In this document: positions 22,785-34,634 of the stretch, one piece after another
How positions within the stretch are numbered: position 1 is the first letter of the stretch
How the letters are laid out: each line of letters opens with the position of its first letter
Source of the DNA: Canna indica
Taxonomy: Eukaryota > Streptophyta > Magnoliopsida > Zingiberales > Cannaceae
Assembly (NCBI GenBank): GCA_034359265.1
Contig: CP136893.1
Span: 19,163,001-19,227,000, forward strand
Direction: 5' to 3'
DNA: 64,000 bases
The notes under the pieces: model-generated
Told to the model about the DNA's origin: nothing
Seen by the model: only the letters and a program-made list of their open reading frames with translations
Database searches by the model: none
Made by a program: the position numbers and the translations under genes

Positions 22785-23516
22785 TGCTTATATGGATACC
22801 ATATATTTTAATGTTGATTGAGCTAGTATCCTAATCATAAAATTCTCGGATCCATAACAAGGATTTGAAAATTATTAGATCCATATTTTTTTTAAAAAAA
22901 ACTCTAAAATACCCTCGAGTTCGGTTTGGTATTTGATTCTAAAATTTCTTAAAAGTATGGAACTAGTAGATTCCAAACTTTTACAAAAATCTTGAACCTA
23001 TTATATTCTTAAGAAGTTCTAAATGTTATCAATAATATACGAAATAAACTCATTAAAAATATAATATATATTGTAATCATCATTATAATTATTAAACAAA
23101 TAATGAATTGATCTTTGTTATAGTTCCACACTTTTGAAAAAGTTTGTAACTTATTATTTTTTAGACTTTTACAACAGTCCAGAATCGAATACCAAACTTA
23201 ACTTGAAGGTATTTTGGAGATTCTGAGAAAATAATTTTGGATCTAGAAATTTTTAAATGCTTGTTATGGACATGAGAATTTCTCTAATCCTTATTATGGT
23301 TTAAGAAAATTGCTCACGCTGATTTTAACATCATAGAAGATAAATCATAAATTTCTAAATATTTTTAAATAACTTCATTGCTGATATTAATTAATTCTTG
23401 CTTGAAAGTACCATAATTGGCAAAATTAGTTCTAATTTTTATCATCTTAGAACTTATTATTCTAAGGTTTGGAAAAAAGTTGTTTTTATTATTACAAATA
23501 TGGTTAATTTATTTCA
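22785..23516. other. AT-rich intergenic DNA
   Basis: There is an imperfect inverted arrangement of TAGATCC/AAATTTTTAA-like and 'extended palindrome' segments (around 22860-22990 versus 23110-23250), suggesting a decayed foldback element. No gene was seen. Confidence 0.35.
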
Positions 23517-26225
23517 TGGGATATACACATTAGAAGGGGATGAATAATGTATTACTACAAAAATTAAGCCTAAATATATTTTATTTGCTTCTTTGAATTA
23601 ATTGTTATAAATGAAAGATACACAATCAAGAAGTAATGCTTATTGGCTTTAGGTTTTCAACCTTAGTCTTAATCTCGATCTTAATGATTTTGATGATAAC
23701 AAACATAGAACTAATGATTTCATTGAGAATATCTTTCAGGTTCCATATTGACTAGCGTTCGATGTCCTCGATCGGGTAAATCGGAAGGACATTGATCGTC
23801 GCGCTCGGGTTTGTCACAAAGTTTCTCGAAGATCGACGAGTGCACCCAAGTCGCTTGGATGAGTCCAAAGATCAAGTCAAAAGCTCTCCAAGATGATGCT
23901 CGTTGAAAGCCAGAACCCGGAAATGAAGCGCGGAAGAAAAAGGCTGAAGGAAATAATCTCAGCCAGGGTTCGATCGATCGGGCGATCGACCGACTGTAGG
24001 TAAAAAGGGGCAGTAGCCCTGGCGGTCAACCAATCGATCGACCGGACAGAGGCTAGCTGCAGACGCAGCTTGTGCCGGTCGACCGATCAGTCGACCGAAA
24101 GAAGAAAATGCAAGTATATTATGTCGGGCGATCGACCGACCAAAGCCAAAAATTGGTCGAGGCTGGCGATCGACCAATCGGTCGACCGACCTGCATATGA
24201 GTCGCGACGCAATACCGCGTCGGTCGAACGACGGGTCGACCGAAGATCGCGGATCAGTTGATTTACGTCTGGCGGTCGACCCGTCGGTCGACCGACCACA
24301 GGGAAAGTTGTAGCGGTCGAATGACCGGTCGATCGATGCTTCGACTGACGCTTCGATCGGCGCTCTACAACGGATAGTTTTCTATCCGTTGAGTGTCGTT
24401 TCTTCACCAGGGTATAAATACACCCTGATATAAATCTTTTAACACTCTTCCCTGATCTCTACAGAGTTTATTGAGCATTTAAAGGGAAGTTTAAATCCTT
24501 CCAAAAGATTGATCAAAGCGCGCCCTATTCTTCATTGAGTTCTTCTTCAAGCGCCACCTGCTGTTGCCTCAACTCGGAAATTGTTCAAACTTCACGACTT
24601 GACGAGTTGGAGGATTCAAGACTTGGAAAAGAGCACGAACACTTGGTTTCACTTTTAGCTCTTTCCGTTATATTTTTAATTGTTAATTGTTCTTAAATTT
24701 GTGTTTGTGAAGACCTGGGTGTTAGGTCTTGTTGTGTGAAGTTGTATCCTTGGTGTTAATGAGTAAAGCCACTTGTGTAAGCTCAAACGTAGTGTTAACT
24801 AGGATTAGCTTAGTTGTCCCTTAGGGTTGAGGTGGGATAAGTGCTCTCGACAAGAAGGCGGAGACTTCCGGGTGTGGAAGTACCTTAGGTCGAGAGTGAG
24901 ACTTTTTGGTAAAAAGTCCTCGTGTATAAGGGAAACTCAAATTAATCTAGTAAAACTAGTTTGGAAATCCTAAGCGGTGTGCTTAGGTAGTGGAGTAGGC
25001 ATTGGGGCCGAACCACTATAAATATCTGTGTTTGCATTGCTCTTTATCTTTGCTTTAATTGCTTAAATCATTTGTATTGCTTCCGCATAATTGCATCTTG
25101 CCTAAACCAATTTAAGAAATCAATTAAAAGTGAATTTAGGCTAATCATATAGTAAACACACTATTCACTCCCCCTCTAGTGTCGTCATTTCGCCTTCAAT
25201 GCTCACACAAATATTGATAGTAGTTTGACAATCTTGTTTACTCTACTATTTAAGCACTTTACTTAGGATTTCAACCTAAATTTTCACTAGAACTAAATTA
25301 TATTTTTACAAAATGATTTATAATCCAAGACACGACTCTCTCACTGAGAGTTATCCTCTCCCTAGGAGCACCTCCAACACATATATCCTAAGGACAACAA
25401 TAATAATTCTAGCAAACCAAGTGGTCGTACTTATGCCTTAACACCAAGGCAACCACTCAATACCTAAACCTACTGACCTACATACTAGGTCTACAATACA
25501 CTTCAAATACACAAAATAAACTAAAAAATACAATCAAATGAGAGCAATAAAAAAAATAAACAACTTAGCTTTCAACCAAGAAGTTCTAACTCCTCTCGAT
25601 TCTTTGATGATGAATCAATCCAAGCTCAAAGGCAAGATCAAGAATATTAAGCTTAAAGCTAGGATTTTTGAAGGATTTGCTCAATGAAGACTTACAAACA
25701 TTAATAGGATGGCTCAAGGGTTTCTAGAAACTCAAAGGAAGTCAAGGCCTTTATATAGGCAAACAATACAAAGAGCCTCAGTCCAACGACACGAAACGAC
25801 TCAAAAAATAGTCATTAGGATCATCGGTCGAGCTTTAGTTGACTTGCACCAAAAATTTCCAATGCAGTTCGGTCGATCGTCGATCGACCAAGGATCAGCC
25901 GACATTCAATCGAAACTCAGTTTTCAGGCTGGTTTCGATTTTTCGGGTTTCCAATCTCGATTTTGGGTTCATGTCAGGTTTTCAACTATCATCACCATCA
26001 TTACATTCTAAGAATTTACAATACATCTAAAGATCCTAAACCTAGACTTTGTGTCTTCATGCTTTCCAAGCACCGATCAACGTTCTTCGAGTTTTTTCGA
26101 GTTCGTGTTGATCTTCCGATCGCGGACGTCGCATGCTACCTGACTTGAAACCTAAAATTATTCCTCAATAAATCACTAGTTTCGAGTTTGTTCTCGTTAA
26201 AACTAAGATTAGGACCATGCCAACA
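23517..26225 (-). mobile_element. SIRE-like copia LTR (minus orientation), interrupted by a second LTR
   Basis: Read on the minus strand, the element begins TGTTGGCATGG (26225 downward), has a TATA box (complement of 25751-25757) and ends in CCCCTTCTAATG near 23530, matching the termini of the LTR at 59139-60133. It is split by the solo LTR at 23641-25198, so only 23517-23640 and 25204-26225 belong to it. It has a single short GGTCGATCG palindrome (about 25871-25890), unlike its relatives. The outer end at 23517 is approximate because I found no matching target duplication. Confidence 0.65.
23641..25198 (+). mobile_element. Solo LTR of a SIRE-like copia element, nested in another LTR
   Basis: The 1,558-bp unit starts TATTGGCTTTAGG (TG mutated to TA), ends TCATTTCGCCTTCA, and is flanked by a 5-bp duplication ATGCT (23636-23640, 25199-25203). 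No internal region or second LTR is present, so it is a solo LTR. A TATA box (GGTATAAATA) lies at 24411-24420. U3 (about 23970-24360) contains about eight spaced copies of palindromic GGTCGACC/GATCGACCG motifs. The first 250 bp match, in inverted orientation, the LTR at 59139-60133. Confidence 0.88.
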
Positions 26226-26890
26226 AGAATAGCATATAAAAAAGAAAAAGTTATGTGATTTTTTTATTTGATATCAATTTTATATATTCTTTTGATCATA
26301 TTTTTCTTCTAATTCAATTATCAAATAAATAAGATATTAAAATTAATTCATATTTTATAGCTATTTATTCCGTGAAACAAACATGACCACAGAGAAAAAA
26401 GGTTGGATTTCTTCTCTACCAGAAAAGTTCAACGCATATTCAACTCCATTTTGAGTATTTATCAATAGATTCAGGGTCTTTACAAGCACTTCATAAATAT
26501 CTATTATTACCTAATGACATCATTAATTTGCCTTTTTATTAATTCCCTAGATCATCAAGCACCGGTGGTTTTCCAATTTGATCAAGAATCAATCATGGAT
26601 CTAAAATAAGTTTTTCTCTAAAATCAAATTCGATTAGAATTACTTTTCCAATCAAAAACCTGATCAAATCATTTATCGATGTTTTGAAGATAAATTTGTT
26701 TAGTTAAGTCAAACTATCATTCCTAGGCATGATGATTAATTGTCAAAAATTTAGATTAGACTGAATCAAAAGTTTCATCCTTTGACGATATATTTTGAAT
26801 CGAACCAGTTGGACACTCCTATGATATCACAATAATTGATGAGCTAAGCCATTCACGGAGTGCAACTTCTATAGAAAAGGAGTGAATATA
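26226..26890. other. AT-rich intergenic DNA, nothing recognised
   Basis: No coding frame with a recognisable motif, no repeat boundary and no RNA gene could be supported here. Confidence 0.45.
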
Positions 26891-26892
26891 GA

Positions 26893-27028
26893 AAATCTAT
26901 GAACGGGTGAATATAGACTTTAAGCGACTGAACATGAATAGAAAAGAAATGTATATAAACATAGATAGAAAAAAATTCTGTCCATGTTCAGTCGCTTAAA
27001 TCCTATATCCATTCGTTCATAGAGATTT
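26893..27028. repeat. Inverted repeat able to form a long hairpin
   Basis: Arms at 26893-26936 and 26983-27028 are complementary over about 44 bp with few mismatches; the innermost 15 bp (AAGCGACTGAACATG) pair perfectly around a 46-bp loop. It is most likely the core of a small foldback MITE. No target-site duplication was found. Confidence 0.65.
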
Positions 27029-27689
27029 ATATGGATGAGTAGGCTGCCCATATAAGTTTTTTCCCATTCACCTGGCTTTATGAAGCTGCTGCTGATGTTT
27101 TCCCCATCCATGAAAAGTGCCAGGATAGACATTCTTGGTGACTCTGATCATGGCAAGGATTTATAAGAGAGAAGCTCACCGAGAGTGATTTGAGATGTGG
27201 TTCACAAATTTGGCGATCAATCTAACTTTTGCTGGCAAGGCCTTGCCAAGCGAAGGTCTTGACCTCTTGAGAAGACCAATAATTGTTAAATAGAATTGCA
27301 GTACCTGCAACTAATGTACCAACTGACTTATGCACTCAATTAAACCAGAACAAGACATAATGGGAAGATTGACTTCAGTTTGATCGCTATAAGTATTCAT
27401 AATATAAGAAATAAAACTTAAATTTCAGTTGATGACAACTTAAGCCATAATGTGGGTTGAGATTGTTGGTTGTTGGCAGTAGCTCTACACTGTTTCCCAC
27501 CACACTCGTAATAGTTCCACTCCAGTAAGCGTATGAATCTGTTCAGCTTTCAGATGCAGTTCATAAGGCATCACATTCTTAATTCTGGAAGCATGATGAC
27601 TTCGCTTTGATTAGAAGAATGAAGCATTTCATCTAACATAATATTCGCAGAACTGATATTTGCTATTTGGCTACAAGAGCTACATGTGG

Positions 27690-30600
27690 TCACTCCACAA
27701 ACACTTGAATCCTGTCTCCCAAGGCATCATTGAAGTCTAGTAATATTTTACCACTTTCAGCACCATCATTAACCGAAGCATCCTCCAGCATTTGCATGAT
27801 ATTAACACCTCCCAAACCTGAGGAACAGAAGTTTCATCAATAACAATTGACTTATCTAAAAATGCTCTATTCCATAAGAAAAAAAAATTAGATTCTAGTA
27901 CCTGGTATAACCCTTGCCATGCCTTCCAAAAACCCAGCCTGTTCACGAAACGAAAATCTATTTCATCAGACATTCCTTAATATTAATTTGTAAGCTATAG
28001 TCCCTGATTCATCAGTGTTGGAAAGTATAGTCTAACTATCAATTGACTACAAAGATATCTAACATCTCAAGTGCAATTGACTACATATAACATGTTCGTC
28101 TTCTGCTTCACTTGCAGTTTAAGTACTCTTCATTTGTTAGGGAAAGATGGCCAACAATCTAGGAGGCTAGTATTAATGTTGGCACAAGTGCAGAATGGAA
28201 AATACACTAGTATATATTTTTGTAAGAAGCATCCACATAAGATGTTGCAGGTCTAAACATGCATTTGAGCTATCGTGGTGGTGTAATAGGGACACAAAAT
28301 TCATTCATAAGCTAAGAAATCTACTCTGTATGCTTCAGATGCAATAAAATTTAGAATTACCGGTATATAATTTACAGTGGCATAAAAGAATTACCGGTAT
28401 TCTGACATCAAGCTTCTCAAGTCCATCCCTTCCAGTAATCTTCAATCTCAGTGTACGCGACCAAATTCCAGACTGGCGACTTCTTGAATCACCTGAACTG
28501 AAGTTTTCATAAACGTAAGGAGTAACCACTTCAACAACTGGTTCATTTACATAATCTGCTCTTTGGCTTTCTTCAGGGCTTTCTCTAGTTGTCAGCTTTG
28601 TATTATAAGCACTGCTTGATCCAGGGGAATATCCTGTGCCTAAAAACAAGAAAGATTAAAAGGGTTCTACCAAGAAGTAGGGTATTAAATGTCCAGTGCT
28701 CACCTCTTTGATATGATGTCTGAGCAGGACCAATGCTATATCTCTTTTCTTCTTCATAATAGTCATTGAAGCCCAGCGTATCTTTAATTTCATCAAATGA
28801 CGGCAAGCTTCCAGGAGGAGGGACACGGCCACTTTTTATAGCAGCAAGTGCATCCTGCATAAGTTACCTGCTAATTAATTACCAAAAACATTATTTATTT
28901 TTTAGTATAAAAATCATAAAAGCCTGACTGTTGAAGCACATAAGAGAGAAGAGAATACTCTGATAGATGCTTCAAAAATCCTTAAAGTTATCTGTAGCAA
29001 ATCTATCTCACTGTATAAATCATCAGAGTTCCTCTGCCACTCCTGATGTTAAGTTATCCAGTGTTTATCTCCAGCACGAACTCAAGGCTTTGCATCAATG
29101 TTGTGGCCCAAAGTCTGGGCAATTTTGAGACCCCTGCCCTAATTGTGCATGATGTTCCTCTCAGCATAAGTAATTCTTTTATAATTTCCATGCATGCTTT
29201 GTACTAGGTCCTACCAATTCACATACCCCAGTTTAATAACACACTGGGGCAATAATTTTGGAGACCCAACACCACATCATAAAATATTGAAGCTGAAGTT
29301 ATTATAAATAGATCCATCAAGCCCTATATACCATCAAAATGCCTCTCCCAATTCTAGTATGGGACTAATTAAGGTCCTGTACATGTCAACTTTCTCATGC
29401 TTCGTCTTATAAACAGGCTTGACTCAATTATATGGTATAAGTAAAATTTCAGTCATGCAAACAAGTCAATGTAGTTGAACATGGCTCGATAGTGTCAGTC
29501 TAGTTGGAAATGGTTTGACAGTGTCATCATAGCTGTGATCAAACATAGTTTTTTTCATAGAAATTTGCCAAAAGCATTAAAAAATTGGCAAAAACTAGCC
29601 AAAAAAATAAACTTTTTAAGGTATCAAAACCATAGCTATTTTTAGCAAAGCCCTAAAATGCCCCCTCAAAGTATCAAATCCCTTCGAACCTCATGATTTA
29701 TTTCTCAACCCGGTTTAACAAAAAAAATTTGTTGGGCCCAGTTTTATATGGAATTTACTTGATTTTTTTGGTTAAACCAAAAAAAATTGGGTTTTTTAGT
29801 TTAATTAAAAAAATGTTTTGGGTGTTTTGGTTGAACCAAAAAAATTTTGCCCCCCTCCCAAAACATCTACTCGGTTTTTTTGATTGAATCAAAAAATTTG
29901 TTGAATCGACTTGAGAATTTTTTGATTGATGTTTCGGGGGGGGGGGGGGGATTTTGTTCAACCGAGAAAAACCCCCCAAAAAAATTTGGTTTTCAACCAA
30001 AAAACTCAGGTAAATTTCATTAAACAATCGGGTTTAACAAAAAAAAAAATTGTTGAACCGAGTTGAGAAATAGACCATGAGGATTTGGAAGGATTTGATG
30101 TTTTGGGGGGACATTTTAGGGCTTTGCCAAAAATAGTTATGATTTTGACTTAGTTTATGGTTTTGACAAATTTGCCAAAAGTTTTTATGCTTTTGGCAAA
30201 TTACTCTTTTTTTAATTATATGTTGGTTGTCCATTTCTATTCTTGACACAATTATCAGATGGGTTTGATTCAAATGGACGTATTGTTCCATAAAATCGCA
30301 ATCCAACGCACCAAAAAACAAATATGACTAAATGGCACCCCTGCTTTAATTTTTTAGTCCATACATGTAAGAGTATCCATTGTTGAATTGACTTCCATAG
30401 TCAATATGATACACACCAAATATAGCTAATATTTTTGGTATCTCCCTTGTTTAACAGTTTTTGATTGTTATGGTAGCTGCATCTAGCCTATTAAACAACT
30501 AAGTAAGCCCACAAAATAATTGAGTGCAAATATATGCCTCACCAAGATTTCTACATAAGAAAACTTCTGTCCTTGGAAATCAATATTTGTAAACTTCAGT

Positions 30601-33600
30601 TAAACAGAACATAGCTGGATCTTGCTAGTGTATAAGGTCTATTGGTTGCTTGTGTTAATCTTTTCCACTCTTACATGAAATTACGAATGAAACAGTTAGC
30701 ACCTATCAATAGCAATCTGATACAACTTCGGTACTGAAAACAGGTTCTGTGTCTCTAAGACGCCAATACAATTGAGTAGTGTTTGCTCAGTTCATATAAC
30801 TAAAGATTTTGGGTCCTTGTCACTTGTAATGACAATAGGAATGCTCCTTATATCTGAATAATTTTCTAAGTGCAAATGGAGACAAGTTTCTGGTGCAACC
30901 ATCATTGTTAAGATGTGGGTATTCACTATTAATGGCATCAAAATGCTAAATGAATAAATGAAGATCTAGAATGTATAATGTTAAGCTTAAGGTATATTTA
31001 TATTTAAATCAGGCAGTGACGCAGTGTGTCGCAAGCTCAATGCCAGAAACCAATACACCCTCAAAGCGAAACTGAATAAAAAGTACATAAGGATAATGTG
31101 AAACTATAGAGTATAGACATGCATTTCTAGAAGCTGAGATAACTAGAAGCTACGTAGAAAATGTTGCTAACCACCAGTAGATGTGACTATAATATAGAAA
31201 GAGTACAATTATAAACTATTAGCAACTCCAAAAGAAGTACCTCCATTGCTCGAATTGATACCCCAATCAAAGATAATGGATAGCTCACAATTTTGAAACC
31301 AATTTCTTCAAGTTCAACGGGATTCAATATAGGTGTTTTCCCCCCACCTTCAAGCATGTTGGCCTGAAATAAGTGAATGGACAAGAAAATCATATGCTTC
31401 CTAACAGGATTTGAAGGTTATCAAAAATTGGTAAAGCCAAATGATCAAATTTTATTATACAAAAATAAGCATAATTTCTGCAAAGATATAAACATGACAG
31501 CGGCAGGATGATACTTTCTGTTTATTGTCATTATTTTTGACATCCACATGAAGGAGAAGTTGCTGACAAAGAAAAGCCTGTTATGGAAAGAGTGAGATGG
31601 GCAACCACATTCCAATTTTCCATATGGAATTTCTTTGGGAAAATGGAAAATAAAGGAAATGATAGTCAGGTTTTAAAGGCAAAAGGAATAGCTTCAACTT
31701 TCAATAATGGAAATAAGTAGAGACTTTGATAGAACAATGCAAAGTTTGAAGGCACCACTTATGGAAAGGGAAGAAAAGGATTCTTAGACATTAAGTTTCA
31801 CATCCGTTCTTGATAGAAGAATGATGGACTTCAGACATACTAACCATAGAAATTTCACATACCTAGCCAAGCAAATGAATTGGTATCGGATATCCAATTC
31901 AGTTGATTTAGAGTGTGGTTGATTGAGTTTTGAGGCTACAAGCATGATTTGATGGAACAATTCAGGATGTAAGGGCTTAAAGTGGTGATATACCAAGACA
32001 TAGTTACACCAGGTTAATTTTAGCTGGATGGGCTATTCATTTATTTTTACACAGAACTGACAGTTAACTAAGCCATTCACAGCAACCAATCTTCACCTTA
32101 TATGGTAAAGGCACCAAACCATAGTGTATGCATCCTTGATTAATGGTTCTTCTAGCCTGATGAAGTACTTATTCATGCAATTTAAGAGGAACATATCAGA
32201 AGAAAACAAATAAAAAATGCAGATATCAGCAAAAGCTACAATCTGATGCTGATCAGAAGATCCAAAACTATTGATGCAGTGGCTATAACATATCCTTGAA
32301 AGACATGTTAGTAGTAGATTTTTAAGCCATTTACAAAAAGTTGGATAATCAAATCATTGAAGAATGAAATGGATACAAGGATCAATTATTATGTTGAAAA
32401 AAATCAAATATACCTTAGTATTATAATTTTTATATGTAAACCTTAGTGCAAATGCAATATGATATTATGTCATAAACATTTTTTTATACTTATCACGACC
32501 TACTTTTTCTTATGAATTTGAAGCTATTATTAAAGACAAGGTGCAAACATTATTACCATTTTTGGAAGTAAAGGAGATATCTCACAAAAGGCTTTCATCT
32601 CCTCTCTAGAAGCAAGGGCATCGATAAATAAAACATCAGCTCCGGCATCGGCAAAGGCTCTTGACCTCCTTAGTGATTCCTCTAAAGATATAGCCTGGCG
32701 AGAATCAGTCCGTGCTACTATCACAATATCAGAGCCACTCTCCTTCCGTGCATCAATAGCTGCTTTGATGCGCATAATAGCTTCCTCTCTTGAAACCACC
32801 TTCCTTCCACGGGTGTGACCACAAGCTTTTGGGGACACCTTAAAAATAGCATATGTTAAGAGCTGAAGAGACAACATTTATGAGTCACAAATAGCAAGGT
32901 CATCCACACTATTACGGAATTGCAAAACCAATCTAGGAAGTAAAAAAGTCTTTCCAAGTACAAAATTGCAGAAGATATGGTTTTTTGTATAGTCAAATGC
33001 ATCTATTTACGCTAGCTCAGCATCAAGCTAATCAAATGGTAATTTTCCTCAGGTGTATAGCATAAAATATTTACCTGGTCTTCAAGAATTATTCCTGCAA
33101 AGCCAGCCTGAATGAAACCTTTCACTGTTCTTTTGACATTCATTGCATTTCCATACCCATTGTCGCCATCTCCAATAACAGGTACTGATACGGCTTGGGT
33201 TATTTGTCGTCCTTGATCAACCATTTCTCCATAGGATATAAGACCAACATCTGGCAATCCCAAATGAGCAGCTGAAACCGAAAAGCCTGGAGGACCAAAA
33301 AAGCCAAGAAATGCCACAAGTAGTAATGATGTTATGGTTCAAGAATCAATTCATATTATCATTGGTGACAATAATTGATAGTAAAAACAATTAATTTTTC
33401 TTCTAGGAACTCCGAAGTAGCTTATTCCACTAAACGATGCTATGCAACTTAACTTAGTCCAACCTTATCAGCAGGTACAGTGTGCCATGAAATATATAGC
33501 AAGAACCGTGTTCAGTGTCATGCAGAAGAAAGCTATCTAACAAGAACAGAACGAACTTTAATTACTTAAATTGCCAGCCAAGATAAGGAGCTTAGATATA

Positions 33601-34177
33601 ATGGCGGACTAGACCAAGTCATGCAGATCTACACGATCAGCAAGCAAAAACTGAGGCCATTATATACAATAACACAAAATATAAATTTCGGTGAAAATAC
33701 TAGGTAGAAGAATGAATTAGACATTCTAGCAGAAAAACGAAGTCCAACGTGAAGTCAGATCTCTCAGGCTCTTCTACACCTTCGTACTATCACGCTCAGA
33801 AAAGTAAAAAAACCAATGAGGCCCAGGAGCAAACACCTACCGCTCATGAAACAAAGCTTGAACCCCGCCCTCTGAACGAGCTTGCCGCTGAGGGCGTCGA
33901 AGCAAGCGGGTCCCTGGTGGATCCCGGGAGACTCCAGGATCCTGCGGAGAGCCTCCGCCGCGGAATCTCCGGCGGCGGCGCGGGGTGCCAGCGCACAGCG
34001 CTTCCTAGAGAGACCGACGGAGGGCGAAGCCGAAGGGAAGAGCAGCCGGTGCGAGCCAGACTTCGAGCTGAGCCATGGCGGCGGTAGGAGCGAGGGAGAG
34101 GAGCGGCGAGAGTGAGCCGCGGAAGAGAGGGAAACGCTCGGAAGAGGCTGCAACAGGAGATATGAAGAGACCCCCAT
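27690..34177 (-). CDS. PEP mutase/isocitrate lyase superfamily protein, plastid-targeted
   Basis: Eight minus-strand exons: 34177-33841, 33286-33075, 32838-32557, 31363-31241, 28854-28704, 28639-28395, 27938-27902, 27817-27690, all in phase, giving 504 residues. The first about 60 residues are Ser/Leu/Arg-rich and look like a chloroplast transit peptide; an upstream in-frame ATG at 34267 would add 30 residues and cannot be excluded. The catalytic barrel has PACFDALSGKLVQ, the metal site IGDGDNGYGN (D152, D154), ILEDQ (E181), the active-site loop KACGH (C189) and VARTDSR. This is the family of carboxyvinyl-carboxyphosphonate phosphorylmutase-like and petal-death-like lyases that cleave or rearrange oxaloacetate-type substrates; the physiological substrate is unknown. 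A C-terminal extension beyond about residue 340 corresponds to the longer plant subgroup resembling Arabidopsis At2g43180. Intron 4 (2.4 kb) contains an inverted-repeat element. Confidence 0.88.
29561..30202. mobile_element. Long-inverted-repeat (foldback/MULE-like) element in an intron
   Basis: Arms of about 170-200 bp, beginning AATTTGCCAAAAGCAT (29561) and ending with its complement (30187-30202), share an ordered series of blocks such as GCAAAGCCCTAAAATG and ATTTCTCAACxCGGTT. The centre (29800-29990) is a run of C/T- and A-rich imperfect repeats with a G12 tract at 29937-29949. No target duplication was recognised. It sits in intron 4 of the PEP-mutase-like gene. Confidence 0.7.
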
Positions 34178-34267
34178 GAGCGCGTTGATGCATTTGTCGT
34201 TGGCTGAGGCGGAAATATTTGTGGGGAGAGGAAGCCGTGGGATTCCAGAGCCGAGTGCCGAGAGCAT

Positions 34268-34634
34268 CGCGTAGCCACTTTAGTCACGAGTCCTAATTCA
34301 TGAACTGCGCGGCGATTTAAGTCACGATTGTATAAAAATTTCATATATATGTGAATGGTTAAACAATATTTTCAAAATCAATGATTTTGAAGAGAAATTA
34401 TATTATGCTTTTGGAAAATTTTAATTTTGTTTTTGGGAATGCTCTAAAAATAATTAGGATTTTGGGAAATTGTTCAAATTAAAAATACCCGGTTTTAAAT
34501 TGGGCCGGCCCATGAGAGAGAGTAGAAAATGGGCGGTTTTCTCATCTTCTTGGCATCGGTTACATCGACTCGTCTGCACTCCTCCCGCTCTCTCGTACAC
34601 GCGCGAGCAAGAGTAAGAGGCGAGCGCGGCGAAG
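34268..34634. promoter_or_regulatory. Shared head-to-head promoter region of the PEP-mutase-like gene and BIO2
   Basis: The two start codons point away from each other across about 370-460 bp. The interval contains the 12-bp palindrome TGGGCCGGCCCA (34501-34512), which is two overlapping site II (TGGGCY) motifs, an element known from plant promoters of growth-related and mitochondrial-protein genes. Because it is symmetric it could act on both genes. It lies 122 bp from the BIO2 start codon. Confidence 0.6.

Noticed and set aside
23970..24360. CRISPR-like spaced repeats
   Set aside because: The repeats are degenerate palindromes inside a plant LTR, of irregular spacing, in a eukaryotic genome; not a CRISPR array.
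23959..24407. Open frames on both strands through the GGTCGACC array
   Set aside because: The palindromic repeat keeps several frames open on both strands; the encoded Arg/Ser/Asp repeats are artefacts of the DNA repeat, as are those at 59458-59856.
26920..27132. 70-codon minus-strand open frame
   Set aside because: It runs through the inverted-repeat hairpin and carries no recognisable domain.
33749..34115. Plus-strand open frames opposite the PEP-mutase-like first exon
   Set aside because: They are antisense to the transit peptide and early coding region and have no recognisable motif.
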